Assembly (NCBI GenBank): GCA_029001845.1
Contig: JAREWP010000013.1
Coordinates: 1 to 64,000 of the forward strand
Direction: 5' to 3'
DNA from: Candidatus Magnetocorallium paracelense
Lineage (GTDB): Bacteria > Nitrospirota > Thermodesulfovibrionia > Thermodesulfovibrionales > Magnetobacteriaceae
DNA: 64,000 nt
Each line of letters opens with the position of its first letter. Position 1 is the stretch's first letter. The notes beneath the pieces were generated by a model, which was not told the origin of the DNA, did no database searches, and worked only from the letters and a program-made list of their open reading frames with translations. This document shows, in pieces, positions 55,654 to 64,000 of the stretch. Position numbers and translations under genes: made by a program.

Positions 55654-57144
55654 TTGAAACTAACACTCATATTTAACCCCTTCTCTTACAAACTCCACGA
55701 AGAGAACCTGAGAATCGTACAACGTTACTTCGGCCTCTTCCCGCCCCTCTCCCTTGCATGGGTGGCCTCCATTGCCGAAAAAGCAGGGCATGATGTGGAT
55801 ATCATTGACGCCAGGACCTTGCGTCTTTCCAAAGATCAGGTCGTAAAAATGCTAAAAAAAGACAGACCTGATATGATCGGTTTTATGATGACTACTTACA
55901 TGTACCGCGAGACTCTGGAGTGGATCAAATATATTAAGAAGGAGATGCCGAAATTAAAGGTAATCATCGGCGGCTATAATCTGCGGGTCTATCCCATAGA
56001 GTCGGTTATGGATGAGACGATCGATTACGGCTGTTTTAATTCTGCCTATGAAACCGTGCCCGGATTGTTGGAAACGATTGAAAACAACAGGGATCCCGGG
56101 GATGTGCCCGGTTTGATTTACAAACGCAATGGTAAGGTGATTCAAACGGACTATCCCCATGAACCTGATTTTAATCTCTACCCCAATCCCGCCAGGCATT
56201 TACTGCCCAATGAACTCTATGCCGAGTTTCCCACGGAGCGTAAGAATTTTACGGTGATGGTGACTAGTAAGGGATGCCCTATGGGGTGTAAGTTCTGCGA
56301 AGCAGGGGGGACAAAGTATAATCCCAGGAGTATACAGACAGTTGTAGATGAGATAGAAGAGTGTTATAATCGGTACGGAATCAGAGAGATCGATATATTT
56401 GATTATGAATTTTTGATTAATAAAAAAAGGGCCATGGGCATATGCGAGGAGATAGAGAGACGGAAGCTGGATATATTGTGGGCCTGCAGGGCGAGGATCG
56501 ATTCCGTAAACGACGAATTGCTCGGGGCCATGAAGAGGGCAGGGTGCGGGAGGATTTATTTTGGTATTGAATCGGGTCTTCAGGAGATGCTGGATCGCGT
56601 GAATAAGCGAATTACCCTTGAAAAGGTGAGAGAGAGCATAAAGATGACCAAAAAACACGGTATCCGGACGTTGGGATTTTTTATGACAGGGCTGCCCGAC
56701 GAAACGCGTGAGAGTTTAAAGGCCACGGTAAAGTTCGCCAGGCGTCTGGATCTCGATTATGTACAGTTTTCAAAGGCCACGGCGAAACCTTTGACAACAT
56801 TGTGGAGGGATCTTGTAGCAAGTACGGGACACGATTACTGGCGGGAGTATATTTTGGGAAATCAGGAAGAGGCGGTTTTACCGAGACCGTGGACGGAATT
56901 GACAAACGATGAGATCGATTATCTGACAAAGGATGCCTATGTAAAGTACCATTCAAGACCCTTTTTTCTGTTAAAACATGTTTTGCAGTTAAGGTCGTTC
57001 GATGAATTTAAGAGGAAGTTCAGGGGCTGGCTGGAGATGAAATTCTCCCAGGAGGATGTGTCCAAAGCAGATCACAAGTTTGAGGCCTATATAGAAAGCA
57101 AATCCCACCTGGAGTGGTATAAGAAGATGTCAAAGTGGAGGTAG
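55654..57144 (+). CDS. B12-binding-type radical SAM enzyme
   Basis: The N-terminal half is a cobalamin-binding-like Rossmann domain (PPLSLAWVASIAEKAGHDVDIID, DMIGF, VIIGG). The radical SAM core has the cluster motif CPMGCKFC, then EIDIFDYEF, GRIYFGIESG and TLGFFMTGLPDET. It is class-B-like (MiaB/BchE-type superfamily); substrates include hopanoids, lipids, peptides and tetrapyrroles. It starts at a TTG (MKLTLIFNPF). Its stop codon lies in a REP palindrome (57141-57168). It begins a run of radical SAM genes on this strand. Confidence 0.85.
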   Translation: MKLTLIFNPFSYKLHEENLRIVQRYFGLFPPLSLAWVASIAEKAGHDVDIIDARTLRLSKDQVVKMLKKDRPDMIGFMMTTYMYRETLEWIKYIKKEMPKLKVIIGGYNLRVYPIESVMDETIDYGCFNSAYETVPGLLETIENNRDPGDVPGLIYKRNGKVIQTDYPHEPDFNLYPNPARHLLPNELYAEFPTERKNFTVMVTSKGCPMGCKFCEAGGTKYNPRSIQTVVDEIEECYNRYGIREIDIFDYEFLINKKRAMGICEEIERRKLDILWACRARIDSVNDELLGAMKRAGCGRIYFGIESGLQEMLDRVNKRITLEKVRESIKMTKKHGIRTLGFFMTGLPDETRESLKATVKFARRLDLDYVQFSKATAKPLTTLWRDLVASTGHDYWREYILGNQEEAVLPRPWTELTNDEIDYLTKDAYVKYHSRPFFLLKHVLQLRSFDEFKRKFRGWLEMKFSQEDVSKADHKFEAYIESKSHLEWYKKMSKWR

Positions 57145-57168
57145 GGGTTCAAGATTTTGAACCCCTAC
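57141..57168. repeat. REP palindrome, GGGGTTCA family
   Basis: Arms GTAGGGGTTCAA and TTGAACCCCTAC are perfect over 12 bases with a short centre. The TAG inside the first arm is the stop codon of the preceding radical SAM gene. The same palindrome occurs at 57472, 57526 and 61559. Confidence 0.85.
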
Positions 57169-57207
57169 AGCGAACAGGTGTGGACGCCCCCACATATTTT
57201 TGATAAC

Positions 57208-57600
57208 ATGGAAAAACAACGTCGCCGTTCTATACGATTAAAAGGATACGATTATTCGCAGGCAGGGTTATATTTTATTACAATTTGCACCCATAATAAA
57301 AAGTGTTTGTTTGGTAATGTTATTGAAGGAGAAATGGTCCTGAATGACGGGGGAGAAATTGCAAAGCAGTGTTTACTGGATATTCCAAAGCATTTTCCGA
57401 ATAGGATGTTACTTGAATATATTGTAATGCCGAACCATATCCATATGATCATACAGATTGTTGATGCCTCCGTAGGGGTTCAAAATCTTGACCCCCTACG
57501 ACGAACGAACAGGGATGGCGTATTCGCAGGGGTTCAAAATCTTGAACCCCTACGGTGTTTTTCGGGATATTGCGATATTGAATATTACAATTATCTATAA
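57208..57600 (+). pseudogene. Truncated REP-associated tyrosine transposase (RAYT)
   Basis: The frame reads RRRSIRLKGYDYSQAGLYFITICTHNKKCLFG, GEIAKQCLLDIPKHFP and VMPNHIHMII, the start and HUH motif of Y1-type RAYT transposases. Homologues continue for at least 50 more residues to the catalytic Tyr; here coding sequence passes into two REP palindromes and the start of the next gene, so the nucleophile is lost. ATG 57208 is the likely original start. RAYTs mobilise REP elements, and REPs of one family surround this remnant. Confidence 0.75.
57472..57553. repeat. Two tandem REP palindromes (57472-57499, 57526-57553)
   Basis: Each unit pairs (G)GGGTTCAAAA with a complementary TTGA(A/C)CCCCTAC arm. 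They are 26 bases apart, in the same orientation, between the RAYT remnant and the next radical SAM gene. Fully matching arms are seen in the second unit; the first has one substitution. Confidence 0.8.
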
Positions 57601-59083
57601 AGGCCGATATCACATACGACAGGCTCTTGATTTGGAGATTCTTTCCTCTGTGCTTCAGAACAGAGGCCATACGGTCAGGTTCGTATATGTACCCGATCTT
57701 TTTGGCGTTACCGATAATGTTTTGCAAATAAAATATCTTAACGCTCTTGTTACATCTCTAGGGAAAAGCATAACGAATATTGTCGAAACAACCCCCTCTG
57801 TTGTCATATTCAGCGTACTGCCCGGTACTTACAGATGGATGAGAGAGCTTGCCGAAGAGACGAAAAAAGTGGTGAATGCTCCCATTGTATTTACAGGGCT
57901 TCACCCTACGCTCGTACCTGACAGAGTGATGAAAGACCGGTTTGTCGATTATGTCATTGAAGGCGAGTGTGAAGAAGCGATTCCAGCACTCATCAATGCG
58001 TTGAAAAATTCCGGAGATATGGAAAAGGTCGGTAATCTCAGATATCGAATGGATGGAGAGGTTAAAAAAACAACTCAAATGAATCCCGTTGATCTCGATT
58101 CTCTTCCCATACCTGACAAAGCACTTTTTACGCCCCATGTGCAACATTCCTACAGCTATGTCGCCATGGTGAGCCGGGGATGCCCCTTTCACTGCTCTTA
58201 CTGTGAGGAAACTTCCATGAAGAAGGTATATGGAAGCAGGTATTTCAGGAGGAGAAAGGTCGATAATATTATTGAAGAGCTTTCATCGGCAAAGCAAAAA
58301 TACGGATTCAAAGAAGTCATATTTAAAGATTCCTATTTAACGGGTGATATGAAGTGGCTCGTAAGCTTAATGAAAAGATATAAAGAAGAGATCGATCTGC
58401 CATTTAAATGCTTCTGCACAATAAATGGATTTAACGAGAAAACCGCCTCTCTTTTAAAAGAGGCGGGATGCTATTGCATCGAGTTCGGATTGCAGACATG
58501 GAACGAGAGGTTACGTCGTGAAGTTTTAAAGAGATATGAGACCAATAAAGAGGCTTTGGAGGCCTTTGAAATATGCGATAAAGCCGGATTATCTTATGAT
58601 ATCGATCATATGTTCGATTTACCTGGCGAAATGGAAGAGGATCACATCAAGGGAGCGAAAAGGTATAAAACATTGCGTTGTTTAAACAGAATAAAGGTGC
58701 ATCGACTCGTTTACCTGCCAGGGGCCGGGATTATCGAGGAGGGGATTAAATGCGCTTCTTTACCGGGCAATTTCGATGTAATCTCTGCGGAGGGTGTGGA
58801 GAGTGATTTTTACGAGCAACATAAAGATATTTCAAAGGATGGTGCGTCAGTCAGGGATTTCTCGGTTTTATATAAAATTCTCCCTCTTTTGCCTGAAAGG
58901 ATGTTGACCATACTGCTTCGCAGGAGACTCTACAAAGTGTTACATCTGATTCCGTCGGCTGTGACGATCATTGCACAGGGAATTATCGCCTTTAAAAACA
59001 GAGACCTCAGATTTTCGATATATTTGAGATATTATCCTTATAAAATAGTAAAGGCAGTTTTTGAAAGGGGGTTCAGGTCATAA
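57578..59083 (+). CDS. B12-binding-type radical SAM enzyme
   Basis: After a cobalamin-binding-like domain (LEILSSVLQNRGHTVRFVYVPDLFG, VVIFSVLPGTYR, PIVFTGLHPTLVPDR, YVIEGECEEAIP) comes the cluster motif CPFHCSYCEE and later CIEFGLQTWNE and FDLPGEM. The layout and length are those of MiaB/BchE-like enzymes. The open frame begins at 57488 inside the first REP, but the encoded residues there are REP-derived. Family similarity begins near TTG 57578, so the start is uncertain. It may have lost its original promoter and 5' end to REP insertion. Confidence 0.8.
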   Translation: MNITIIYKGRYHIRQALDLEILSSVLQNRGHTVRFVYVPDLFGVTDNVLQIKYLNALVTSLGKSITNIVETTPSVVIFSVLPGTYRWMRELAEETKKVVNAPIVFTGLHPTLVPDRVMKDRFVDYVIEGECEEAIPALINALKNSGDMEKVGNLRYRMDGEVKKTTQMNPVDLDSLPIPDKALFTPHVQHSYSYVAMVSRGCPFHCSYCEETSMKKVYGSRYFRRRKVDNIIEELSSAKQKYGFKEVIFKDSYLTGDMKWLVSLMKRYKEEIDLPFKCFCTINGFNEKTASLLKEAGCYCIEFGLQTWNERLRREVLKRYETNKEALEAFEICDKAGLSYDIDHMFDLPGEMEEDHIKGAKRYKTLRCLNRIKVHRLVYLPGAGIIEEGIKCASLPGNFDVISAEGVESDFYEQHKDISKDGASVRDFSVLYKILPLLPERMLTILLRRRLYKVLHLIPSAVTIIAQGIIAFKNRDLRFSIYLRYYPYKIVKAVFERGFRS

Positions 59084-59162
59084 CTCCGAACCTGCACATA
59101 GGGTTTATAATTCGAGGTTGTTTTTTTTGGGGAACTGTCCGATATATGACAGTTGTTAAATA

Positions 59163-60128
59163 ATGAAAAAATCATCGGCCCCTGTTTCTCTTTTTATCAG
59201 AATATCGATCTCCCTCTTAATTTTGGCTGTTCTCTGCTATTATAAAGAGATAGATATCTATATATTGAAAGAGGAGTGGGGAAAGGCGAATGGCGCTTTA
59301 CTTATCATAACAGCGATAGCCTCTCTTGTGGTGCATACACTGGCGGGAGCCGACAAATTATGGCGTGTTTTAAGGGCCATGAATGTGGATATCTCTTTTA
59401 AGGAGATATTCAGAATACGGATGGGTACAGGGCCTCTCAGGGTGTTGATGCCTTTAAAAACGGGTGATTTAATTAATATCGCCTATCTTAGGCGATGTAA
59501 TTACATGCCCTTTGGTCAGGCCTCGGGTGCCGTGATATTCGATAAGGGATTAAACGGGATCGGCATTTTTTTCTGGCTTCTTTTGAGCATCGTTTTTTTG
59601 CCCGACATATTAATGCATTGGCAGTTACCGGCTGCATTCGCTATTTGTCTTTTTTATTTTTCAATTGTTTTCAACCCATGGCTTCAGGAAAAGATCGCAA
59701 TGACAGGAGGTCTGGTTCATCCCAAAATCGAGAAACTTGTAAAGGAAATAATGGTTCCCTTTAAAAGTTTTCCAAATAGATTAAAGCTGTTCTTCATAAC
59801 CTATGGTATCTTATTTCAGGCAAGGCCGCTGATTGTTATATACCTGCTCTTTATGGCGTACGGAATCACACCCGATATCAGTAATGTTATTGCCTATACC
59901 TCGATCGCCATACTTTTTGGCCATATACCGATAACTCCCCTGGGTATAGGGCCTCGTGAGGCGACTTTGGTTGCTCTTTTTGCCGGACAGGCGACATCTG
60001 AGATCATTGTAAGTGTGGCGGCATTAATGACGTTGGCAGTGTATGTTATCCCTATGATGGCCGGGGCGTTTTGGACGCCCGGTATTATGAGGGATTTTAT
60101 CTCTCCCGATGTGGAGATAAAAATGTAA
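59163..60128 (+). CDS. LPG-synthase-TM/flippase-like membrane protein
   Basis: The 321-residue polytopic protein has about eight helices and the family signatures VLRAMNVDISFKEIFRIR, PLKTGDLINIAYLRR, GQASGAVIFDKGLNGIGIF and a late ITPLGIGPREATLVALF. This is the lysylphosphatidylglycerol synthase TM-region (PF03706) family, whose members are found as stand-alone lipid or glycolipid flippase-like proteins. With radical SAM genes on both sides it may help export or flip their modified lipid or product. The role is inferred. Confidence 0.8.
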   Translation: MKKSSAPVSLFIRISISLLILAVLCYYKEIDIYILKEEWGKANGALLIITAIASLVVHTLAGADKLWRVLRAMNVDISFKEIFRIRMGTGPLRVLMPLKTGDLINIAYLRRCNYMPFGQASGAVIFDKGLNGIGIFFWLLLSIVFLPDILMHWQLPAAFAICLFYFSIVFNPWLQEKIAMTGGLVHPKIEKLVKEIMVPFKSFPNRLKLFFITYGILFQARPLIVIYLLFMAYGITPDISNVIAYTSIAILFGHIPITPLGIGPREATLVALFAGQATSEIIVSVAALMTLAVYVIPMMAGAFWTPGIMRDFISPDVEIKM

Positions 60129-60245
60129 GGTTCCGGTTACAATCCTAAACCTGTACAGACGTTGCATATATGCACATATAGGGTTGGGGTGATAGGGGTA
60201 CAATCCTCGATATGTTAACGCTTCTCCACCGTCACCCCTCACCTT

Positions 60246-60275
60246 GTCTCCTCTCCCCTCAAGGGGAGAGGAGAC
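60246..60275. terminator. 14-bp perfect stem between radical SAM operons
   Basis: Arms GTCTCCTCTCCCCT and AGGGGAGAGGAGAC flank only CA, so the stem is nearly a palindrome. It resembles a widely dispersed CTCTCCCC palindrome. Absence of a T-run argues for a REP-like element over a strict terminator. Confidence 0.5.
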
Positions 60276-60354
60276 ATATCCGGAATTTCTTTGAAATTCC
60301 CAAGCATTAAATCAAACCTGTTTGGCGCCGGTTATGCCGGATTAGGTATGGAAT

Positions 60355-61344
60355 TTGATTCTTAAAAATAAAGCAAAGCTGGCGTTTTCGGTATTATCCT
60401 ATAAATTTAGCAGGCATAAGAGACATCCCGTTGTGGTTGCCTGGCTTATCACGGGCAGGTGCAATGCGTCGTGCCTTTATTGTAAGTGGAAACATCTCCG
60501 CGCTTCCGATGAACTGAATACCAATGAAGTTAAGAATATGGTAGATCAGATGAAACAGGCAGGTGTGCTTTTTATCTCTTTTACAGGAGGAGAACCTCTT
60601 TTAAGGGAGGATATGGGAGAGATTATAAGATATGTAAAGGATTCCGGTCTTGTATGTAAATTAAACACCAACGGTTCTCTTGTAAAGTCACGGATAGACG
60701 ATTTAAGGGGACTCGATCTTTTGCAGATAAGCTTTGACGGCCCTGGTGAACTGCACGACAAACTTCGGGGAAACGGTACATCCGGTGTCGCTTCGGAGGC
60801 TGTAAGGGCTGCCAAAAAGGCAGGCATCAAAGTGCAGCTTATCACATGTTTAACAAAAAAGAATATTTCGGCCCTGGATCAGGTGCTGGCATACGGGGTA
60901 AACGTAGGCTCTAAATTTAACTTTCAGATACTGTCGAAAGAGTTTATGGGAAAGAGCGAGATCGATACCTGTTTGCCCGGGAAAGAGGAGTTAGTAAATG
61001 CATTACAATATCTGATCGATTTGAAAAGGAATAGAGATTCACTTTCAAAGGCAATAGGAAACTCCCGAAGCGAACTTGAATATTATCTGAACCAAACGGA
61101 GGGGGGCGACGGGAGATGTGATTGTGAGCTTGTGACCGCTACGATGCTTCCTGAGGGGAAACTGATTTTTTGTGGTAATTCCAGGGAGTATAAGTATTTC
61201 GACGCACGAAGCGAGGGATTTCAAAGCGCCTTTTCAAAGCTGACGATTCCGGAGTGCGACGGTTGTGTATGTGTCGGGAAGTTACGGCTTTCCAGGGTAT
61301 ATAAGTGGGATATTTCCGTTATAGGAGATATGATTCGTAAGTAA
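60355..61344 (+). CDS. Radical SAM protein with SPASM-like C-terminal cysteines
   Basis: The 329-residue protein has CNASCLYCKW (CxxxCxxC), FISFTGGEPLLREDM, KLNTNGSLV and QISFDGPGELHD, the standard radical SAM TIM-barrel strands. A C-terminal cluster region follows (GDGRCDCELV, LIFCGNS, CDGCVCVGK), suggesting one extra iron-sulphur cluster as in SPASM/twitch enzymes that modify peptides or cofactors. No B12 domain. It starts at a TTG; an ATG just upstream is out of frame. No precursor-peptide gene is visible nearby. Confidence 0.82.
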   Translation: MILKNKAKLAFSVLSYKFSRHKRHPVVVAWLITGRCNASCLYCKWKHLRASDELNTNEVKNMVDQMKQAGVLFISFTGGEPLLREDMGEIIRYVKDSGLVCKLNTNGSLVKSRIDDLRGLDLLQISFDGPGELHDKLRGNGTSGVASEAVRAAKKAGIKVQLITCLTKKNISALDQVLAYGVNVGSKFNFQILSKEFMGKSEIDTCLPGKEELVNALQYLIDLKRNRDSLSKAIGNSRSELEYYLNQTEGGDGRCDCELVTATMLPEGKLIFCGNSREYKYFDARSEGFQSAFSKLTIPECDGCVCVGKLRLSRVYKWDISVIGDMIRK

Positions 61345-61360
61345 TTTGGTTGTAAAGAAG

Positions 61361-61510
61361 ATGTAGCCGCAGGCTTCAGTCTGCGTAAAGGGCGGCGAAT
61401 AGAAATCCGTATTTATTGTCAAAAAAGGCGAGACCTGGAGTCATGACCTTTCGTGTAAAGGGATGTGTCCTTTAACAGAACGCGGCGCAGGCTGAAGCCT
61501 GCGGCTACAT
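61361..61510. repeat. Inverted pair of 25-bp REP-like units
   Basis: The unit at 61361-61385 (ATGTAGCCGCAGGCTTCAGT...) is complementary at 24 of 25 positions to 61486-61510. Each half is itself a GCAGGC/GCCTGC hairpin. The paired arrangement resembles a bacterial interspersed mosaic element. A third copy of the unit is at 49389-49411. Confidence 0.75.
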
Positions 61511-61558
61511 TTATTTGTAGCATAATGAGGAGTCTGCCCCGATATGTAAAAGCCTCTC

Positions 61559-61586
61559 GTAGGGGTTCAGGATTCTGAACCCCTAC
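61559..61586. repeat. REP palindrome, GGGGTTCA family
   Basis: Perfect arms GTAGGGGTTCAG and CTGAACCCCTAC around GATT. It belongs to the same family as the copies at 57141, 57472 and 57526, and lies just upstream of the last radical SAM gene. Confidence 0.85.
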
Positions 61587-61618
61587 AACGAATCGATTCT
61601 AAAAAAACGGTAGTGTTT

Positions 61619-63040
61619 ATGAAAAACAAAAAAGTTGTATTAATAAACCCGAGAGCGACATATGTAAACGAGATCGCGCAGAAGTGTTATCCCCCTTTAA
61701 ATCTTCTCTATCTTGCTTCTTCCCTGAAAAGCAGAGGTTTTGAATCTGTTGTTCTCGATGCCAATGCATTTAAAATGAGTGATGAATATCTTATCGATAT
61801 TATTAATAAAATCAAACCTTTGCTTACCGGTATTCCTCTGTACTCCGATATTTTGCAGCAGGTATATACTCTGACAAAGAAAATTAAAAGAAAAATACCC
61901 GGCTCAGGCATCGTGACAGGAGGTCCTCATGCAAGTGCGGTTCCTGAAGAGACATTGGCTCAATTCAGCGCAATAGATTATGTTCTTGCAGGGGAAGCCG
62001 AGGATTCCCTGCCGGAACTTTGTCACAGATTGATAAATAATGATCCCCTGAAAGAGACAGGAGGGATTTATTTCAGAGAGAATGGTGAAGTCATCAGGGG
62101 AACACACGATAAAAGACCGGATATTCATAAAATCTCTTATCCCTCGAGAGAACTCGTTGCAGACGCCTATAAAGAAAAAAGATACTACACCCTTATGGTG
62201 CGCAGGAAACCTGTAGATACAATGATCACAAGCCGGGGTTGTCCCTTTCATTGCGGATTTTGCTATAACATGAATTATCAATACAGGGCGCGTAAACCTG
62301 AAGATGTTGTTCATGAACTTACACTAATACGGGAGAGAGGTATTCGTGATGTAGAGATTTGTGATGATAATTTTACTGCAAACAAGGAGAGGGCATTAAG
62401 GATTCTCGATTTGATTATAAAAGAGAAGCTGGATATTTCATTCCGAATAAAAAGCAGGGCCGATATTTTTACAGAGGAACTTGCCGCAAAAGCCAGGCAG
62501 GCCGGTGTATATCTTGTCGCCTTTGGATTGGAATCGGGCTCACAGCGTATGCTTGACATTATGGAGAAAAAGATTACTATTGAAGAGAGCGCTCGAGCCT
62601 GTTACCTGACAAGAAAATACAAAATGCTCTCTCATTCAAGCTGGATCATAGGATACCCCGGAGAGACCGTGGAGAGTATTAACGACACTCTTACTTTTAT
62701 AAAGAAGAATCGTCCCGGTACGGTAAATATGGCTGTTATCCGACCATATCCGAAAACAGTTGCTTATGAAATCGCTAAACAGGAGGGAACACTTACAGGA
62801 CAATGGCGTCCTGATATGGATGACACGCCGTGGATAAAGCTTCCCTGGGTGAGTGAGATAAGCGACTTGTACAGGATTTGCGAAAGGATTAAAAGGGAGA
62901 TATATTTTACGCCCTATTATATGGCGTCATTTGCGGGACATATAATTAAAGAGGCAAATCCAACTCTTGCCCGTTATGCGCTCCAGGAGGCAGGAAAGTC
63001 ATTGGTCGGGCCATTTTTTCGCTTAACAAAAAAAACTTAA
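61619..63040 (+). CDS. B12-binding-type radical SAM enzyme
   Basis: A cobalamin-binding-like domain (VVLINPRATY, YPPLNLLYLASSLKSRGFE, VTGGPHASAVPEETL, YVLAGEAEDSLPEL) precedes the radical SAM core with CPFHCGFCYN, IRDVEICDDNFT and AFGLESGSQRMLD. It ends with a helical region (WIKLPWVSEISDLYRICERIKREIY). A GTG at 61613 is an alternative start to ATG 61619. It is the fourth radical SAM gene of the run, and probably shares its substrate class with the first two. Confidence 0.87.
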   Translation: MKNKKVVLINPRATYVNEIAQKCYPPLNLLYLASSLKSRGFESVVLDANAFKMSDEYLIDIINKIKPLLTGIPLYSDILQQVYTLTKKIKRKIPGSGIVTGGPHASAVPEETLAQFSAIDYVLAGEAEDSLPELCHRLINNDPLKETGGIYFRENGEVIRGTHDKRPDIHKISYPSRELVADAYKEKRYYTLMVRRKPVDTMITSRGCPFHCGFCYNMNYQYRARKPEDVVHELTLIRERGIRDVEICDDNFTANKERALRILDLIIKEKLDISFRIKSRADIFTEELAAKARQAGVYLVAFGLESGSQRMLDIMEKKITIEESARACYLTRKYKMLSHSSWIIGYPGETVESINDTLTFIKKNRPGTVNMAVIRPYPKTVAYEIAKQEGTLTGQWRPDMDDTPWIKLPWVSEISDLYRICERIKREIYFTPYYMASFAGHIIKEANPTLARYALQEAGKSLVGPFFRLTKKT

Positions 63041-63150
63041 AATTTTAAAACCCTGCACCTGAACTAATGGAAAATAACATGATATGCTTTAGCTATTTTA
63101 GGCCAAACCACTGAGTTTTGGAATATTATAATCGAACCGGTGCATATACG

Positions 63151-64000
63151 ATGAAGGTTTTGACCAGGCAAAATACCAGAGCAATACTGGAACATATCTT
63201 TTATGCTGCATTGGAAGGTCTTTCACCTAAAAAGATTTTACAGGGTTACAGCGATTATATCAAAATGATTTATAAAGAGAGAAACTGCAATTCTCTTTAT
63301 ATTCTTGGATTCGGTAAAGCGTCATGTCAGTTGCATACAGCAATCGAACCCGACCTGAGAGGGCTGATTACCGGCGGCGTAATAATAACGAAATACGGCC
63401 ATAAAAATGACTTGGATGATTGCTTACCTTATACAAAAATTTTTGAAGCAGGCCATCCTGATCCGGATGAAAACGGGATTTTAGGTGCAAATGAAATTTT
63501 GAGTATTGCAGAAAAGGCAGACAGCAGGTCCCTTGTCGTCTGTCTGCTCTCAGGCGGGGGGTCTTCTTTATTTGTCAAGCCTTACAGCGGAGTTACACTG
63601 AGAGACAAACAGATGATTTCAAGTCAGCTTATGAAGAAGGGCGCAGATATTGACGAGTTAAATACAGTGAGAAAGCATCTTTCCGATGTAAAGGGAGGCA
63701 GGCTGGCAATGAGACTTTCAAAGGCCGGAACAATCGCCCTGACTATATCGGATGTTATTGGCGACTCTCCGGATGTTATTGCATCCGGTCCTCTTTCGCC
63801 GGATACTACAACATACAGCGATTCATATAATATAATAAAAAAATACGGTATTGAAAACACTCTTTCAGAGAATGTAAAGAATTTGCTGGATAGAGGTATA
63901 AAGGGCTTTCTTCCCGATACTCCTAAACCGGGTGACAGAGCATTCGATAATATAGAGAATTTTATAATTGCAAATAACAGGTCAGCTGTTGAAGCTGCTA
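63151..64000 (+). CDS. Glycerate 2-kinase (MOFRL family), partial at window end
   Basis: The open frame from ATG 63151 runs off the window. Motifs of the GckA-type glycerate 2-kinase are in order: ILGFGKASCQL, GHPDPDENG, VCLLSGGGSSLF, NTVRKHLSDVKGGRLA and SDVIGDSPDVIASGPLSPD. It phosphorylates D-glycerate to 2-phosphoglycerate. At least 283 residues are visible of about 430-450 usual for the family, so the MOFRL C-terminal domain lies outside. The gap before it (63041-63150) holds no hairpin that I can see. Confidence 0.9.
   Translation, partial: MKVLTRQNTRAILEHIFYAALEGLSPKKILQGYSDYIKMIYKERNCNSLYILGFGKASCQLHTAIEPDLRGLITGGVIITKYGHKNDLDDCLPYTKIFEAGHPDPDENGILGANEILSIAEKADSRSLVVCLLSGGGSSLFVKPYSGVTLRDKQMISSQLMKKGADIDELNTVRKHLSDVKGGRLAMRLSKAGTIALTISDVIGDSPDVIASGPLSPDTTTYSDSYNIIKKYGIENTLSENVKNLLDRGIKGFLPDTPKPGDRAFDNIENFIIANNRSAVEAA

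Overview
The window reads as chromosome of a Gram-negative bacterium. It has lgt, secreted proteins with signal peptides, an exosortase-like gene, many PAS/GGDEF/HD-GYP signalling proteins, DUF1566 and FG-GAP surface proteins, several toxin-antitoxin pairs and B12-type radical SAM enzymes. That mix is typical of sediment Desulfobacterota- or Nitrospirota-like organisms. The assignment is an inference from gene content, because no rRNA is present.

Layout. 0.3-9.4 kb is core and signalling: a YrfG-like HAD nucleotidase, three same-strand paralogous receiver proteins (REC-PAS-GGDEF, REC-PAS-HisKA, REC-PAS-PAS-HisKA_2), lgt, obgE and a citrate synthase with an acidic insertion. 9.5-18.0 kb is an integrated element of about 8.4 kb in a tRNA-Arg(CCG) gene, bounded by an 82-bp exact direct repeat. 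It carries integrase, excisionase, a sigma-like factor in a structured non-coding context, replication-relaxation and coupling-protein remnants, two toxin-antitoxin pairs and an alpha/beta hydrolase without its nucleophile. 18.0-20.7 kb is a scrapyard: a second integrase remnant joined head-to-head to another recombinase fragment, an ISKra4-like transposase split in two frames, and a HicBA-like pair.

21-33.3 kb holds a DUF1566 protein, a small exported protein, a REC-HD-GYP regulator, a retroviral-type aspartic protease and a hybrid kinase of about 2,740 residues with three periplasmic solute-binding domains. 33.8-39.1 kb has an Rpn-type nuclease, an FG-GAP protein and a PilJ-like chemoreceptor.

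39.2-55.1 kb is the most interesting part. An exosortase-like membrane protein lies beside a family of three large secreted proteins. Each has seven propeller-type repeats and two cysteine-containing InlB-type repeats, and two of the three also have an internal segment shaped like an exosortase sorting signal. In those two, the segment is followed directly by something shaped like a signal peptide and then by a further domain. One copy has been broken by an internal deletion. A TMTC-like glycosyltransferase/TPR protein overlaps the broken copy, a VapBC pair sits between copies, and a membrane spermidine-synthase-like protein lies nearby. I read this as a candidate surface-protein sorting and glycosylation locus.

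55.6-64 kb has four radical SAM enzymes (three with an N-terminal B12-binding-type domain) around a flippase/LPG-synthase-like membrane protein, ending in a partial glycerate 2-kinase. This stretch is seeded with REP-like palindromes and contains a truncated REP-associated tyrosine transposase. The palindromes supply a stop codon to one radical SAM gene and lie at the 5' edge of the next.
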